From assembly GCF_014075995.1 (NCBI RefSeq), contig NZ_CP055153.1:1736001-1800000 (forward strand): a DNA stretch of 64,000 nt, in the 5' to 3' direction. This DNA comes from Adhaeribacter radiodurans (lineage in GTDB: Bacteria; Bacteroidota; Bacteroidia; Cytophagales; Hymenobacteraceae). This document shows, piece after piece, positions 35,510-44,883 of this stretch. The number at the start of each line of letters is the position of its first letter. Position 1 is the first letter of the stretch. The position numbers and the translations under genes are program-made. Under the pieces are notes generated by a model. The model was not told the DNA's origin. It saw only the letters and a list, made by a program, of their open reading frames with translations, and searched no databases.

Positions 35510-36349
35510 CTATACACTCAAATCCATTCCAAAAAATAAAAATACCAGCAGCAATACGCCTACAATAATGCGGTAAATGCCAAAAAACTTAAACCCGTAT
35601 TTCGTTAAAAAATTAATAAAAAACTTAATGGCAAACATTGCCACCACAAAAGCTACCAGGTTACCTACTAAGATAATCTGTAAGTCGTGGGCCGATAACT
35701 GGTTCAGACTTGCCTGAATTTTGGTAGTATTCATTTTAAGAATATCGTCTTTAATATCCAGGTGTAAAAAATCAGTGATAAACTTATAACTGGCTGCCGC
35801 CAACATGGTAGGAATAGCGAGAAAAAAGGAAAATTCGGCGGCTGCTTTCCGGGAAATGCCTTGCGCCAAACCGCCAATTATAGAAGCCGCCGACCGGGAA
35901 ACTCCCGGAATCATAGCAAGGCATTGCGCTAATCCAATTACAAAAGCTTGCCTGGTAGAAGGAGTACTGTGCGTCGGATCGTTGTTAAACCATTTATCTA
36001 CGAATAGTAAAACTATACCGCCTAACACCAGGGAAATAGCAACTGTAACTACACTCTCCAGCATAGCATCAATTACATCGTTGAGCAACGCACCAATAAC
36101 TATTGCCGGAATAAATGCAATAAGCAGTTTTTTATAAAAATCGAAGGATTGAAAAAAACGTTTGCGGTAAAGAACAAATACTGATAAGATAGCCCCGAAT
36201 TGAATATTTACCGTAAACATTTTGGTAAACTCCGAAGTATTAATGCCCATCAAACTTGAAACGATGATCATGTGGCCGGTAGAAGATACGGGTAAAAACT
36301 CAGTGAGGCCTTCTACAATAGCCAGAATAATTGCGTGCCAGAAACTCAT
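35510..36349 (-). CDS. uppP: Undecaprenyl-diphosphatase (UppP/BacA)
   Basis: 279 residues, about eight membrane helices. Both active-site motifs are present: [16 protein letters not shown] near the N-terminus and [13 protein letters not shown] in the middle. It removes one phosphate from undecaprenyl pyrophosphate, recycling the lipid carrier for peptidoglycan and other wall polymers, and gives bacitracin tolerance. It is placed directly before truB and after the DUF3098 gene with one-base spacing, so the block is one operon. Confidence 0.96.
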   Translation of the reverse strand: MSFWHAIILAIVEGLTEFLPVSSTGHMIIVSSLMGINTSEFTKMFTVNIQFGAILSVFVLYRKRFFQSFDFYKKLLIAFIPAIVIGALLNDVIDAMLESVVTVAISLVLGGIVLLFVDKWFNNDPTHSTPSTRQAFVIGLAQCLAMIPGVSRSAASIIGGLAQGISRKAAAEFSFFLAIPTMLAAASYKFITDFLHLDIKDDILKMNTTKIQASLNQLSAHDLQIILVGNLVAFVVAMFAIKFFINFLTKYGFKFFGIYRIIVGVLLLVFLFFGMDLSV

Positions 36350-36565
36350 TTATGCTTTTTTACGGTCTTTCACCATAATAGCAAAAAACTCAATAATAAA
36401 TCCGATTACTAAAATGATGGGACCTAAAGTAATGCCCAAAAATCCTTCGCCGTAAGGTTCAGTATCCAAGGTCATGATAATAAATCCAATAGCTAAAACT
36501 ACTAAACCCACAATCAATAAAAGGTAATTCTTTCTGCCGAAGGCAAACTCATTTTTATTTTCCAT
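36350..36565 (-). CDS. DUF3098 small membrane protein
   Basis: 71 residues from ATG 36565. The sequence opens NEFAFGRKNYLLLIVGLVVL, continues with GEGFLGITLGPIILVIGFII, and ends with a basic tail. This two-helix layout with FGRKNY at the start is the DUF3098 family, found almost only in Bacteroidota between ftsX and uppP. Its function is unknown; the conserved place suggests a role in envelope or division. Confidence 0.88.
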   Translation of the reverse strand: MENKNEFAFGRKNYLLLIVGLVVLAIGFIIMTLDTEPYGEGFLGITLGPIILVIGFIIEFFAIMVKDRKKA

Positions 36566-36580
36566 ACTATTTAGACGCAA

Positions 36581-36700
36581 GCTATTAGCTATTAGACATT
36601 AGATTTTTGTGGTTATATTTTAGTAGAATAAACTTTAGTTTAATTTAAAAAAATAGTAATTGGGTCTAGAAATTAAGGTCTGGTATCTAGCATCTGAAAA
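36581..36700. repeat. Intergenic repeat of the CTATTAG type
   Basis: Between ftsX and the DUF3098 gene the sequence has GCTATTAGCTATTAGACATT on one side and GGTCTGGTATCTAGCATCTG on the other, with an AT-rich centre. The same style of repeat recurs at other intergenic places in this window. Confidence 0.4.
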
Positions 36701-37600
36701 TTAATAAAGTTCATCCAAGGATAAATGCATGTATTTCCGAACGGCCCGAAAGGAGCTGATAAACCCAATTACCATGCCCAGAATCACCAGCAAAACCGCC
36801 AGAATAATTAATTGGGTTTCGTCGCGCAGTAAATAAAGCTCATTAATCTGGTAATAGGCATAACTTAACAAACCAAACAACATACCCGAAGCGAGCAAAC
36901 CGCTGATAAAACCTTGTAATACAGCCCGGTTCATAAACGGCCGTTGAATAAAACCGGCAGTAGCTCCCACCAATTGCATGCTCCTAATTAAGAATCGTTG
37001 CGAAAACATGGCCAGCTTTATGGTATTATTAATTAAAATAACTACCACCAACACCAGAATACCCGCAAAGCTGAGCAGAATAATGCTGATTTTTTTAAGA
37101 TTTTGATTTATAGAATCAATCAGGCTGGCTACATATTGCACTTCGTATACCCCATCTATTTCCTCTAGTTCGGCTTTTATTTTTTTCAGGTGTTCTGAAT
37201 CGGCAAAGTCGGGATTGATGTTGATGATATAAGCATCTCGTAAGGGATTATCCCCCAAAAAAGCCATAAAATCTTCGCCGCTTTCTTGAATAAATTCTTT
37301 AGCACCTTCTTCTTTCGAAAAGAAACGTACTTGGGGTATTTGGTTTAAATAAGCAATGTATTCTTTTTGCGAAAAGGTGTTTTTAAGGCGGGTCAGTTGC
37401 GTTTGCGTTAAATCAAAATCCAGATAAACTTGTACTTCAATACTTTGCTTAACCACATCAGATAATTTACTCGCGTGAATAAGCAAGGTGCTGAATAAGC
37501 CAATTACAAAAAGAGCCAGGGTAATGGTAAAAATAACCATGGCGTGCGGGTAACTGCCAAGCTTCTTTTTGCGGGTAGGTTTATTAGGGTGTTTTGCCAT
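36701..37600 (-). CDS. ftsX: Cell division protein FtsX
   Basis: 299 residues from ATG 37600 (a longer frame to 37618 is less likely). One N-terminal helix after a basic tail (KPTRKKKLGSYPHAMVIFT), a periplasmic domain of about 120 residues, then three helices. The conserved FSQRFLIRSMQLVGATAGFI before helix 3 and RPFMNRAVLQGFISGL identify FtsX. With the ATPase FtsE it regulates peptidoglycan hydrolases at the septum; ftsE is not in the window. It heads the minus-strand operon with DUF3098, uppP, truB and ribF. Confidence 0.93.
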   Translation of the reverse strand: MAKHPNKPTRKKKLGSYPHAMVIFTITLALFVIGLFSTLLIHASKLSDVVKQSIEVQVYLDFDLTQTQLTRLKNTFSQKEYIAYLNQIPQVRFFSKEEGAKEFIQESGEDFMAFLGDNPLRDAYIININPDFADSEHLKKIKAELEEIDGVYEVQYVASLIDSINQNLKKISIILLSFAGILVLVVVILINNTIKLAMFSQRFLIRSMQLVGATAGFIQRPFMNRAVLQGFISGLLASGMLFGLLSYAYYQINELYLLRDETQLIILAVLLVILGMVIGFISSFRAVRKYMHLSLDELY

Positions 37601-37659
37601 AATTCTTTTGCCCCGCAAAATTAAGAATAAATACTTCAGATTTCAACATTTAGCAGTTT

Positions 37660-37736
37660 CCATTTACCATTTACCATTTACCATTTACCATTTACCATTT
37701 ACCATTTACCAGGTGCCATTTACCATTTTCCATTTA
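37660..37736. repeat. CCATTTA heptamer array
   Basis: Seven exact tandem CCATTTA units (37660-37708), one variant (CCAGGTG), then CCATTTA, CCATTTT and CCATTTA. It stands just upstream of ftsX. Confidence 0.95.
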
Positions 37737-37816
37737 TCATAAATAGGATTCAGTAAAATTTTATTACTATCAGACCATTGTTAATCAGTAGATAAAGATT
37801 GAAAAATTGTACTAGG

Positions 37817-37856
37817 TAATTGGTAAATGGTAATTGGTAAATGGTAAATGGTACCT
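37817..37856. repeat. TAAATGG array, inverse of the heptamer array at 37660
   Basis: TGGTAAATGG units occur here in the opposite orientation, with three full TAAATGG copies mixed with TAATTGG. The two arrays flank about 80 AT-rich bases and could fold into one long stem between ftsX and the TamB-like gene. Confidence 0.85.
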
Positions 37857-37857
37857 G

Positions 37858-40800
37858 CTAAAGCCCTACTCGTTCGTCGGAATCGATAATTATTTTTTCG
37901 GTGGCTTTACGATCGCGGCGGCGCATTTTACGGCGGGCAAATAATTCCGAGAAGGTATCAAAGCGCTCGGTGTGTAAAATACTGCCTCGTAAACTACTCA
38001 CCGAAGTCTGGCCCAGGCTAGTAGAATAGGAGTACGGAGTTATGTTATACTCTAATTTTAAACGAAGTTTTCCGTCAGCCCGCAAATAAACATCCGCCCG
38101 CCACGATCCTGGCACTTCGGCTCCAGTTGGGGTGTAGTTCGGGTTACTCGGATTGCTAGCGTAATTATTACTACCTGGTAATCCACCTTCGTGGCTTAGG
38201 CGTAATCTGCCTTTAAACAAGGAATAGCTCAACCGAAGTTGTAAATCGTTTATCTGTTGGTTAGAAAAGCCATCCAGCCCTATATCAATTTCTAAATTAC
38301 TATCTAGTTGGGAGATTAAGTTGCCAAGTTGGTTCGATAGAGCCTGACTCAAGCTGCTGGTTAAGCCCAGGGCATTATCTACTTGAGTACCAACGGTAGC
38401 TTGAGCGGTATTACTTGGGTCGGATAAACGTTTTAATATTAGTAAATTAAAGACTTGGCGGTTTAATTCGTCCTGATTGTTGCGGATATCGGCCAGGTAA
38501 GCGTTTATCTGGGTTTCTAAGGTGGAGGGAGTATCTTCAAATTCCAGGTTCAACTTAATTTCGGGCGCGAGTAATTTGCCTTCTAAGTCCATAACTGCCG
38601 TAACCGGGTACCGGATGTTACTTTGTTCCTGAGTAATACTGGTAGGTAAAACAATTCGTTGGGTGTAAGTAGCGGTAAGGTCCATAATGCCGGCATAAGG
38701 GTCGCCATTCCAGGTAATGGTGCCGCCTGGTCTAATATTAAAGCCTTTCCGGATTATATTATACAAGGTAAAATTATAATAGCCCTTCACAATCTCCACT
38801 TGGCCATCCATGGTAAATTCGCCGCGGGTATCAATATTTAAATTAATACGACCATTACCCGATCCACGCACAATATCACCGGTTTCTTCATCGAAAATTA
38901 TTTCTAGTTCTGCATCGTCGGTAATACCTAAGTTAAAATTAAGGTTAATACCAGCTAAATCTACCCGTGGAACATCCACCGTAGAATCAGTCGCTACCGA
39001 ATCCTTCTGCTTGTGATTAACAAACTGAATATAACTTTGTCGTTTGGCTTCTTGCTGGCCATCCAATGGAATCGACATTTTGGTACCGCCTTCGCTGCGG
39101 GCATTTACCGTAATAAATAAATTGGACGGAGTTCCGGTTAAGCTAGCCGTACCTGTGGCAATTGCAGTACCGTAGTAAAGCGAGTTTTCGGCCCGGGTGG
39201 TATTTAATACCATAAACTTCCGAAAATCGCCTTTTAAATTTAGTTCCATGTTCTGGAATCCCTGGTGTTGGATAATACCAGCTATAGTGGCCGAGTTATT
39301 AAACATATCCCGGACTCTAATATTTCGGAAAGCAATGTCTTTATCGGTAAAGTAAATTCGGTCGCTAAAAGAATAATAGGTATTTAAATAATTTACCCGA
39401 AAACGGCCGTTGGTCACAAACGCCGAACCTACGAGAACCGGCCCGTTCAGGCGGCCATTTATTTGTACCCTGCCTTCCATAATCCCCGATAAATCGGAAA
39501 ATAAGGTTTTTAATAAAGGCTCAACCAGTTTAATGGGTGCTTCGTCCATTACCGCTAAAAGATTAAGCGGGTTATCTTCAGATTGCGGATTGTAATCGCC
39601 GGTAACAGATACTACCCGCATATTACTTCTGAAAACTCCTAAATCTACTTTAATCTTATCTTCATTCTTGTCCCAATCGGTGAAACCACTAATTTCACCG
39701 ATATAAATAGTATCCAGACGCAAGGAGTCGACGGTAAGTTTACTGAGGATAATGGATTTATTAAATAAGTTGGAAGCCGATGCCCGGGCATTTAAAACGC
39801 CATAGATTTGCTGATTTAGGAGCGGAACCAAATTTTCGAGCTGAAAGTTTTTTACTTCCATTACTAATTCTTTCTCCGGATGACGCGAAGCCTGCCCGGT
39901 TACATTAACACTCTGGTTCCCGTAAAACAATTCCAGGCCGTTTACTTCAATTTCTTTGCCGGCGCCGCCAATCAAAATGCTATTGTTAGGTCGGATGTTC
40001 CATTGTTTACCCAAAATGTTAATCTGGGATTGATCTAAAACAATTTGAACTTTATCCGGCGGAAAACTAATATTACCCGTTACGGTAGCTTTATTGCTAC
40101 TACCCGTTTGCGCTATATTAGTTGAAAAATTAATGGTGCTGTCGTTCCAGATGCCTTCCACAAACAAGTTCTCGGAGGGAGCCGCTGCCGCAAACTGCTG
40201 GTTCCGCGAAGAAAAAACTACGCCGGCTAATACCGTTGGACTGGTTTGTAACTTAGAATTATTAATCTCAAAATCGTTATTGTAAAACCGGTATTTACCG
40301 TAAATAAGGGTATCTAGATGGCTGTATAAGTTAAAAATAGAGTTGGGACCTTGCCGGAAATTACCTGTAAAAAGAGTGTTCTCTGCCAGGTATAGCTCTG
40401 GTACATATGCTTTTAGAAATGGGTTGCCTTTCTTAAAACGGAAGATTAAACCTAATTCATAATCCGGACCGGTATAGGTCTTTTTCTGACGGTAATAAGT
40501 TTCAGTAGCCGATTGGTTGCTTTTAAAACTTAAAATATCTTCCCGCACAAACGTAGAAAAATCAGCTATAAACCGGGAAACCTCAAAATTGCCTGTAGCC
40601 GAAAAATCCAGAATATTGCTGCTTACATCGATAGAACGTTGGCCATTTGTTCGGGCAGATTTAATGGCAACCGAATCAAAATTAATAATTTCCTGACCGT
40701 AAGTAAGGGTTGTGTTTTGGAAAGTAGCCTGTCCCAGTAAATCATCTAAGGTTAAACCGGTAAAGTTTAAATCAGTATTGGTTTGTAGAACAAAGTTCTT

Positions 40801-42441
40801 GTTTAGAAGCTTCAAAGCCTGCAGGTTGGCCCGGTTTATATTACTAGTTAAGTCAAATGTGGGACTTGCCTGGCTTAAATTAATTGTTCCTTCGGCCGAA
40901 AGTTCGACGTTGGGATCGTATATTTTAAGTTTACCGGCTACTAACTTCTGACTTAAGGTGGCATCAATAGTAATGTTCCGGTAGTTATACCCTAATATCC
41001 CCACCGATTGAATGGTGGCATCTAAATTTAAACGGGCAGAAGCCAGGTTAAAACCGGTGCCTTTTACTTTGCCATTCATTGTGATAGCTTGTAAGGTTCG
41101 CGGATCTCCAATGAATTTGCCTAAAGCAAACTTGTCGGTTTTAAGATAACCCGTGTAGGTAGATAAGTCTGGATTTTTATTTATTTTAAGATTGATATCC
41201 GACACTACCTTGCCTAAGGCTGTAGCGAAAGAACCATGCGCTACAAAATCAGAATAAAAACCTAAAAAATCGCCTTCTAACTTTACCGTTCCCAAACGCT
41301 CGACCAAGGCATAATTTTTAGCTGGAATAAATTTTTTCAGATCCCGGGCTAGTATTACCGAAGGTTTTAGTTTTATATCCGCAAAGGTTTCTTTATAACG
41401 CGGCAAGCCATCGGCACTTAAATTTCCGACAATGTGCGTTTTTTCGCCGTAATAAAGGTCAATGTTTTTAGCGTTAAAACGTTTAACAAAACCTTTGGCT
41501 TCGCCGGAAATAAGAATTTTTTCGTTCCAGTCTTTTAATTGCGGCGCAAATATGGCAATATCATCTGAAAATATGGCCGAAGAATCGAGGGCTGTGGTTA
41601 CCTGAACACTATCGTTAAAAGAAATAAAGTTCCAGAAACGTTTATAATCAAAACGGACATAATGGCGCAGGTTGCTGTTATTTAGGCGTAAATCTAATTC
41701 TGCAAATTCCCAAAAGGTGGGCGCGTAAACCATGCGTGCATCTAAATTTTTAAGATTAGCGTTAGATTTATGCTCGTGGGCTTGCAGGTCGGTGATGCGG
41801 GTTTGTATGGTATCTCCTAAAAAAGCAATGTCCGATATTTTTACGTTAATGCTATCAATATCCAGGTGCTGGTAATCCATACCAAAAGTAACCGGCTCCC
41901 GTTTTTGATTTTCGTAGCGAAAATGGCCGTTTTGAATAGCTAGGGAATTTATTTTAAAATCAAATTTAGCTTTGGCAGTTTTGGTAGTATCAGATTTAAT
42001 TAATTTTTTTATGGAAGCCAAAAAAACGCTTAAATTCATCGAATCGGCCGTTTTATATCGGATAAATGCGGCATGCGGATCAACTAACTTTAGTTGTTCA
42101 ATGGTTAATTTACGGTAGTTACTTAAAGAAAATCCGCTTAAACTAGCCTCAGCTTCACCGATATAAAATAATTCTTCTTTCTTCCGATCAAGAACTTTTA
42201 CTTTTTCCAGTATAACTTTGTTGAAAAACCGAATATCCACTCGTCCAATGGTTACCTGGTGTCCTATTTTAGACGAGAGAAAGGTAGAGGCTTTTTGCAC
42301 CACGCTGGTTTGAATGGAAGGTTGCCGTAAGGCGAGAATTAAACCAGCTAAAAGTAAAAAAATGAATAAAAACAGGCCGATAACTATTCGGAGAGTAGTT
42401 TTAAATACACCAGTCCACTTATTATTTATTTCGTTTTCCAA
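37858..42441 (-). CDS. TamB/AsmA-like translocation and assembly module protein
   Basis: 1527 residues. An N-terminal anchor helix (VFKTTLRIVIGLFLFIFLLLAG) is followed by a long series of amphipathic beta strands. The C-terminal TamB domain (DUF490) includes GNGRINLNIDTRGEFTMDGQ and KGYYNFTLYNIIRKGFNI near residues 1200-1260, and LILKRLSDPSNTA later. Such bridge proteins span the periplasm and carry phospholipids, or help insert outer-membrane proteins. The start is a TTG whose first base is next to the first base of tsaD on the other strand; no in-frame ATG lies nearby. No TamA/BamA-type gene adjoins. Confidence 0.9.
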   Translation of the reverse strand: MENEINNKWTGVFKTTLRIVIGLFLFIFLLLAGLILALRQPSIQTSVVQKASTFLSSKIGHQVTIGRVDIRFFNKVILEKVKVLDRKKEELFYIGEAEASLSGFSLSNYRKLTIEQLKLVDPHAAFIRYKTADSMNLSVFLASIKKLIKSDTTKTAKAKFDFKINSLAIQNGHFRYENQKREPVTFGMDYQHLDIDSINVKISDIAFLGDTIQTRITDLQAHEHKSNANLKNLDARMVYAPTFWEFAELDLRLNNSNLRHYVRFDYKRFWNFISFNDSVQVTTALDSSAIFSDDIAIFAPQLKDWNEKILISGEAKGFVKRFNAKNIDLYYGEKTHIVGNLSADGLPRYKETFADIKLKPSVILARDLKKFIPAKNYALVERLGTVKLEGDFLGFYSDFVAHGSFATALGKVVSDINLKINKNPDLSTYTGYLKTDKFALGKFIGDPRTLQAITMNGKVKGTGFNLASARLNLDATIQSVGILGYNYRNITIDATLSQKLVAGKLKIYDPNVELSAEGTINLSQASPTFDLTSNINRANLQALKLLNKNFVLQTNTDLNFTGLTLDDLLGQATFQNTTLTYGQEIINFDSVAIKSARTNGQRSIDVSSNILDFSATGNFEVSRFIADFSTFVREDILSFKSNQSATETYYRQKKTYTGPDYELGLIFRFKKGNPFLKAYVPELYLAENTLFTGNFRQGPNSIFNLYSHLDTLIYGKYRFYNNDFEINNSKLQTSPTVLAGVVFSSRNQQFAAAAPSENLFVEGIWNDSTINFSTNIAQTGSSNKATVTGNISFPPDKVQIVLDQSQINILGKQWNIRPNNSILIGGAGKEIEVNGLELFYGNQSVNVTGQASRHPEKELVMEVKNFQLENLVPLLNQQIYGVLNARASASNLFNKSIILSKLTVDSLRLDTIYIGEISGFTDWDKNEDKIKVDLGVFRSNMRVVSVTGDYNPQSEDNPLNLLAVMDEAPIKLVEPLLKTLFSDLSGIMEGRVQINGRLNGPVLVGSAFVTNGRFRVNYLNTYYSFSDRIYFTDKDIAFRNIRVRDMFNNSATIAGIIQHQGFQNMELNLKGDFRKFMVLNTTRAENSLYYGTAIATGTASLTGTPSNLFITVNARSEGGTKMSIPLDGQQEAKRQSYIQFVNHKQKDSVATDSTVDVPRVDLAGINLNFNLGITDDAELEIIFDEETGDIVRGSGNGRINLNIDTRGEFTMDGQVEIVKGYYNFTLYNIIRKGFNIRPGGTITWNGDPYAGIMDLTATYTQRIVLPTSITQEQSNIRYPVTAVMDLEGKLLAPEIKLNLEFEDTPSTLETQINAYLADIRNNQDELNRQVFNLLILKRLSDPSNTAQATVGTQVDNALGLTSSLSQALSNQLGNLISQLDSNLEIDIGLDGFSNQQINDLQLRLSYSLFKGRLRLSHEGGLPGSNNYASNPSNPNYTPTGAEVPGSWRADVYLRADGKLRLKLEYNITPYSYSTSLGQTSVSSLRGSILHTERFDTFSELFARRKMRRRDRKATEKIIIDSDERVGL

Positions 42442-43452
42442 ATGGTTTTGGGTCCTACAATATTAGCAATTGAATCTTCCTGCGACGATACCTCAGCGGC
42501 TGTTATCCGCCACGGTAAAGTGGTAGCCAACATAGTAGCCACTCAGGAAGTTCATAAACAGTACGGCGGCGTTGTGCCGGAATTAGCTTCCCGGGCACAT
42601 CAACAAAATATAATTCCTGTTGTGTCGCAGGCTTTACTTACGGCAAAGATAACAAAAAGTGATTTAGATGCGGTAGCCTTTACCCGTGGTCCGGGTTTAT
42701 TGGGAGCCTTGCTGGTTGGCTGTTCATTTGCTAAATCATTTGCCTTAGGCTTAAATCTACCTTTGATTGAGGTAAATCACATGCAGGCCCATATTCTGGC
42801 CCATTTTATCGATGATCCTAAACCTTCTTTTCCTTTTCTGTGCCTTACGGTAAGTGGTGGCCACACCCAAATTGTATTGGTAAAAGATTACCTGGACATG
42901 CAGGTATTAGGCCAAACCACCGACGATGCCGTAGGCGAAGCTTTTGATAAATCGGCTAAACTTCTTGGGTTACCTTATCCGGGAGGCCCGCTCCTGGACC
43001 GCACGGCGGCAACTGGGAACCCCGATCGCTTCACTTTCCCCATTGTTAATATGCCGGATTATGATTTTTCGTTTAGCGGCATTAAAACTTCTATTTTGTA
43101 CTTCCTCCGGGAAAATACAACTCAATATCCAGACTTTATTGCCGAAAATCTGGCGGATATTTGTGCCAGCATTCAAAAAGCATTGATTCAAACCTTACTT
43201 TTAAAATTAAAACAAGCCGCAAAAGATACCGGAATCCGGGAGATAGCCATTGCGGGAGGCGTTTCGGCAAATTCGGGTTTGCGAAAGGCTATGATCGAAA
43301 GCGCCGCCCGTTATAAGTGGAACGTTTACATCCCCGCTTTTGAGTACTGTACCGATAATGCTGCCATGATTGCGATAACGGCGCACTACAAGTATTTGCA
43401 AGGCGACTTTACCACACAATACGCCAGCCCCGAACCTCGTTTAAAACTGTAA
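42442..43452 (+). CDS. tsaD: tRNA N6-adenosine threonylcarbamoyltransferase
   Basis: 336 residues of the ASKHA fold. It opens with AIESSCDDTSAAVIR, has the metal-binding HMQAHILAHF pair of His, and carries LCLTVSGGHTQIVLV and GEAFDKSAKLLGLPYPGG. With TsaB and TsaE it transfers threonylcarbamoyl from TC-AMP to A37 of ANN-decoding tRNAs. It is divergent from the TamB-like gene with no intergenic base between the start codons, so each promoter must lie inside the other gene or the transcripts overlap. Confidence 0.97.
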   Translation: MVLGPTILAIESSCDDTSAAVIRHGKVVANIVATQEVHKQYGGVVPELASRAHQQNIIPVVSQALLTAKITKSDLDAVAFTRGPGLLGALLVGCSFAKSFALGLNLPLIEVNHMQAHILAHFIDDPKPSFPFLCLTVSGGHTQIVLVKDYLDMQVLGQTTDDAVGEAFDKSAKLLGLPYPGGPLLDRTAATGNPDRFTFPIVNMPDYDFSFSGIKTSILYFLRENTTQYPDFIAENLADICASIQKALIQTLLLKLKQAAKDTGIREIAIAGGVSANSGLRKAMIESAARYKWNVYIPAFEYCTDNAAMIAITAHYKYLQGDFTTQYASPEPRLKL

Positions 43453-43492
43453 AAAGTAAATTTTTTAGCTTTAGACCTTTGCCTTTTAATAG

Positions 43493-44035
43493 TTAACGGT
43501 CGAAATTTCGTTTTCTTAATTCTGTAATATGGGCTACGTGGTGTTGGCCGTGCCACGAATATAAGCCAACAGCGTTACTTAAATTTACTTCGCCTAAGGT
43601 GGGGTGTACAAATACTCGCTGCCATTGCTCCGGGGTAAGCGATTCCAGTAGCATTACCCAACGTAAATGCAAAGCTTCCAATAAGAGCAGAGACATATTT
43701 ACAGGTGCATACTTACCGTCTTCTAGTTCTGCCCAAAGGTGTTCTTCGTAGGTTTTAATAACAGGTTTATCTTCGGTAAGAGCTAACTTAAATCGCGTAT
43801 AGCTATTAATATGGCTATCTGCTATGTGGTTTACGGTTTGGCGTACTGTCCAACCTCCCGGCCGATAAGGAGTGTCTAATTCTTTCTCGCTTAAATCTTT
43901 AACAGCTTTACGCAATTGGGCGGGTAAATGCGTAATATCTTGTATATACTTTTTTAGTTCTTCGATCGGTACGTTTGGTTTCGGCGTGTAAATACCAATG
44001 GGGTACCGGAGCGATTCTAAGTTTTTACTTTCCAT
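43493..44035 (-). CDS. DinB-family protein, YfiT/bacillithiol-transferase-like
   Basis: 180 residues from ATG 44035; the longer frame to 44188 has a poor extension. A four-helix bundle is predicted, with the metal-binding His of VNHIADSHIN and the paired His of YSWHGQHHVAHITEL, as in YfiT (BstA) proteins. The start LESLRYPIGIYTPKPNVPIE is also typical of that subfamily. Relatives transfer bacillithiol or act as metal-dependent hydrolases; many Bacteroidota make bacillithiol. It is divergent to the DUF3109 gene. Confidence 0.88.
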   Translation of the reverse strand: MESKNLESLRYPIGIYTPKPNVPIEELKKYIQDITHLPAQLRKAVKDLSEKELDTPYRPGGWTVRQTVNHIADSHINSYTRFKLALTEDKPVIKTYEEHLWAELEDGKYAPVNMSLLLLEALHLRWVMLLESLTPEQWQRVFVHPTLGEVNLSNAVGLYSWHGQHHVAHITELRKRNFDR

Positions 44036-44193
44036 AAACTTAATTAAACAAGCTGATTGCTGAACAATTAGAGAAAAATCCTTTACAATAGCAATCTTCT
44101 TTACGTGTGTTAAGTTATTGGTAAAAGCTAGCCGAAAAATTGCAGTCGAACTAAAAAGGTAGCAACTTTGTATTTTTGATAAATACATTTACA

Positions 44194-44769
44194 ATGATTA
44201 TTCTGGAGCATACCGTTATCAGCGACGATTTAAAAGACAAGTTTTTTGTCTGTAATTTAGAGAAATGTAAAGGTGCCTGCTGCGTAGAAGGAGATTTAGG
44301 CGCACCTTTAGAAGAAGAAGAACTAAAAATTTTAGCTGAAAATTACGAAGTTATTAAACCTTACCTTTCGCTGGAAGGACAAAAAGCTATTGCTGAACAA
44401 GGATTATACATTAAAGATTGGGAAGACGATTTTTCTACCACCACTATAGGTAACCGCGAATGTGCCTATGCCATTTACGACGATAATCTAACTTTAAAGT
44501 GTGGGATTGAACAAGCTTACCTAGATGGGAAAATAAGTTGGCGAAAGCCCATTTCCTGCCATTTATACCCAATCCGAATTACTAAATACGACGGTTTTGA
44601 AGCATTAAACTATGATAAATGGCAGATTTGTAATGCCGCTTGCAGCTTTGGCCAGGATTTGGGTGTTCGTGTCTATCAATTTTTGAAAGAACCTTTAATT
44701 CGTAAATACGGCGAAGATTGGTATAATCAATTAGAAGAACTTGTGGCCGGGGAGGAAGAAGCCGTTTAG
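44194..44769 (+). CDS. DUF3109 family cysteine-rich protein
   Basis: 191 residues from ATG 44194. Conserved Cys clusters are [42 protein letters not shown] and ICNAACSFG, suggesting an iron-sulfur or zinc site like that in the related YkgJ-type family. The DUF3109 family is widespread in Bacteroidota and has no assigned role. It ends in front of a strong bidirectional terminator and converges on accC. Confidence 0.9.
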   Translation: MIILEHTVISDDLKDKFFVCNLEKCKGACCVEGDLGAPLEEEELKILAENYEVIKPYLSLEGQKAIAEQGLYIKDWEDDFSTTTIGNRECAYAIYDDNLTLKCGIEQAYLDGKISWRKPISCHLYPIRITKYDGFEALNYDKWQICNAACSFGQDLGVRVYQFLKEPLIRKYGEDWYNQLEELVAGEEEAV

Positions 44770-44823
44770 TAATTAATTTTGCCTGGTTTGAAAAGAAATT
44801 TTAAGACGAACAATGTATAAAGT

Positions 44824-44852
44824 AAAAAGCCCGGTTTAAACCGGGCTTTTTA
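44824..44852. terminator. Bidirectional terminator between DUF3109 gene and accC
   Basis: AAAAAGCCCGGTTTAAACCG, continuing GGCTTTTT, is a perfect palindrome with A-run and T-run on the two sides, so it can stop transcripts from both converging genes. Confidence 0.92.
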
Positions 44853-44883
44853 CTTTATAAGCTTAAAGGTATATCAGCTGTAA

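Noticed and set aside
37660-37736. CRISPR array
   Set aside because: The units are seven bases long in direct tandem without spacers, and no cas gene is present.
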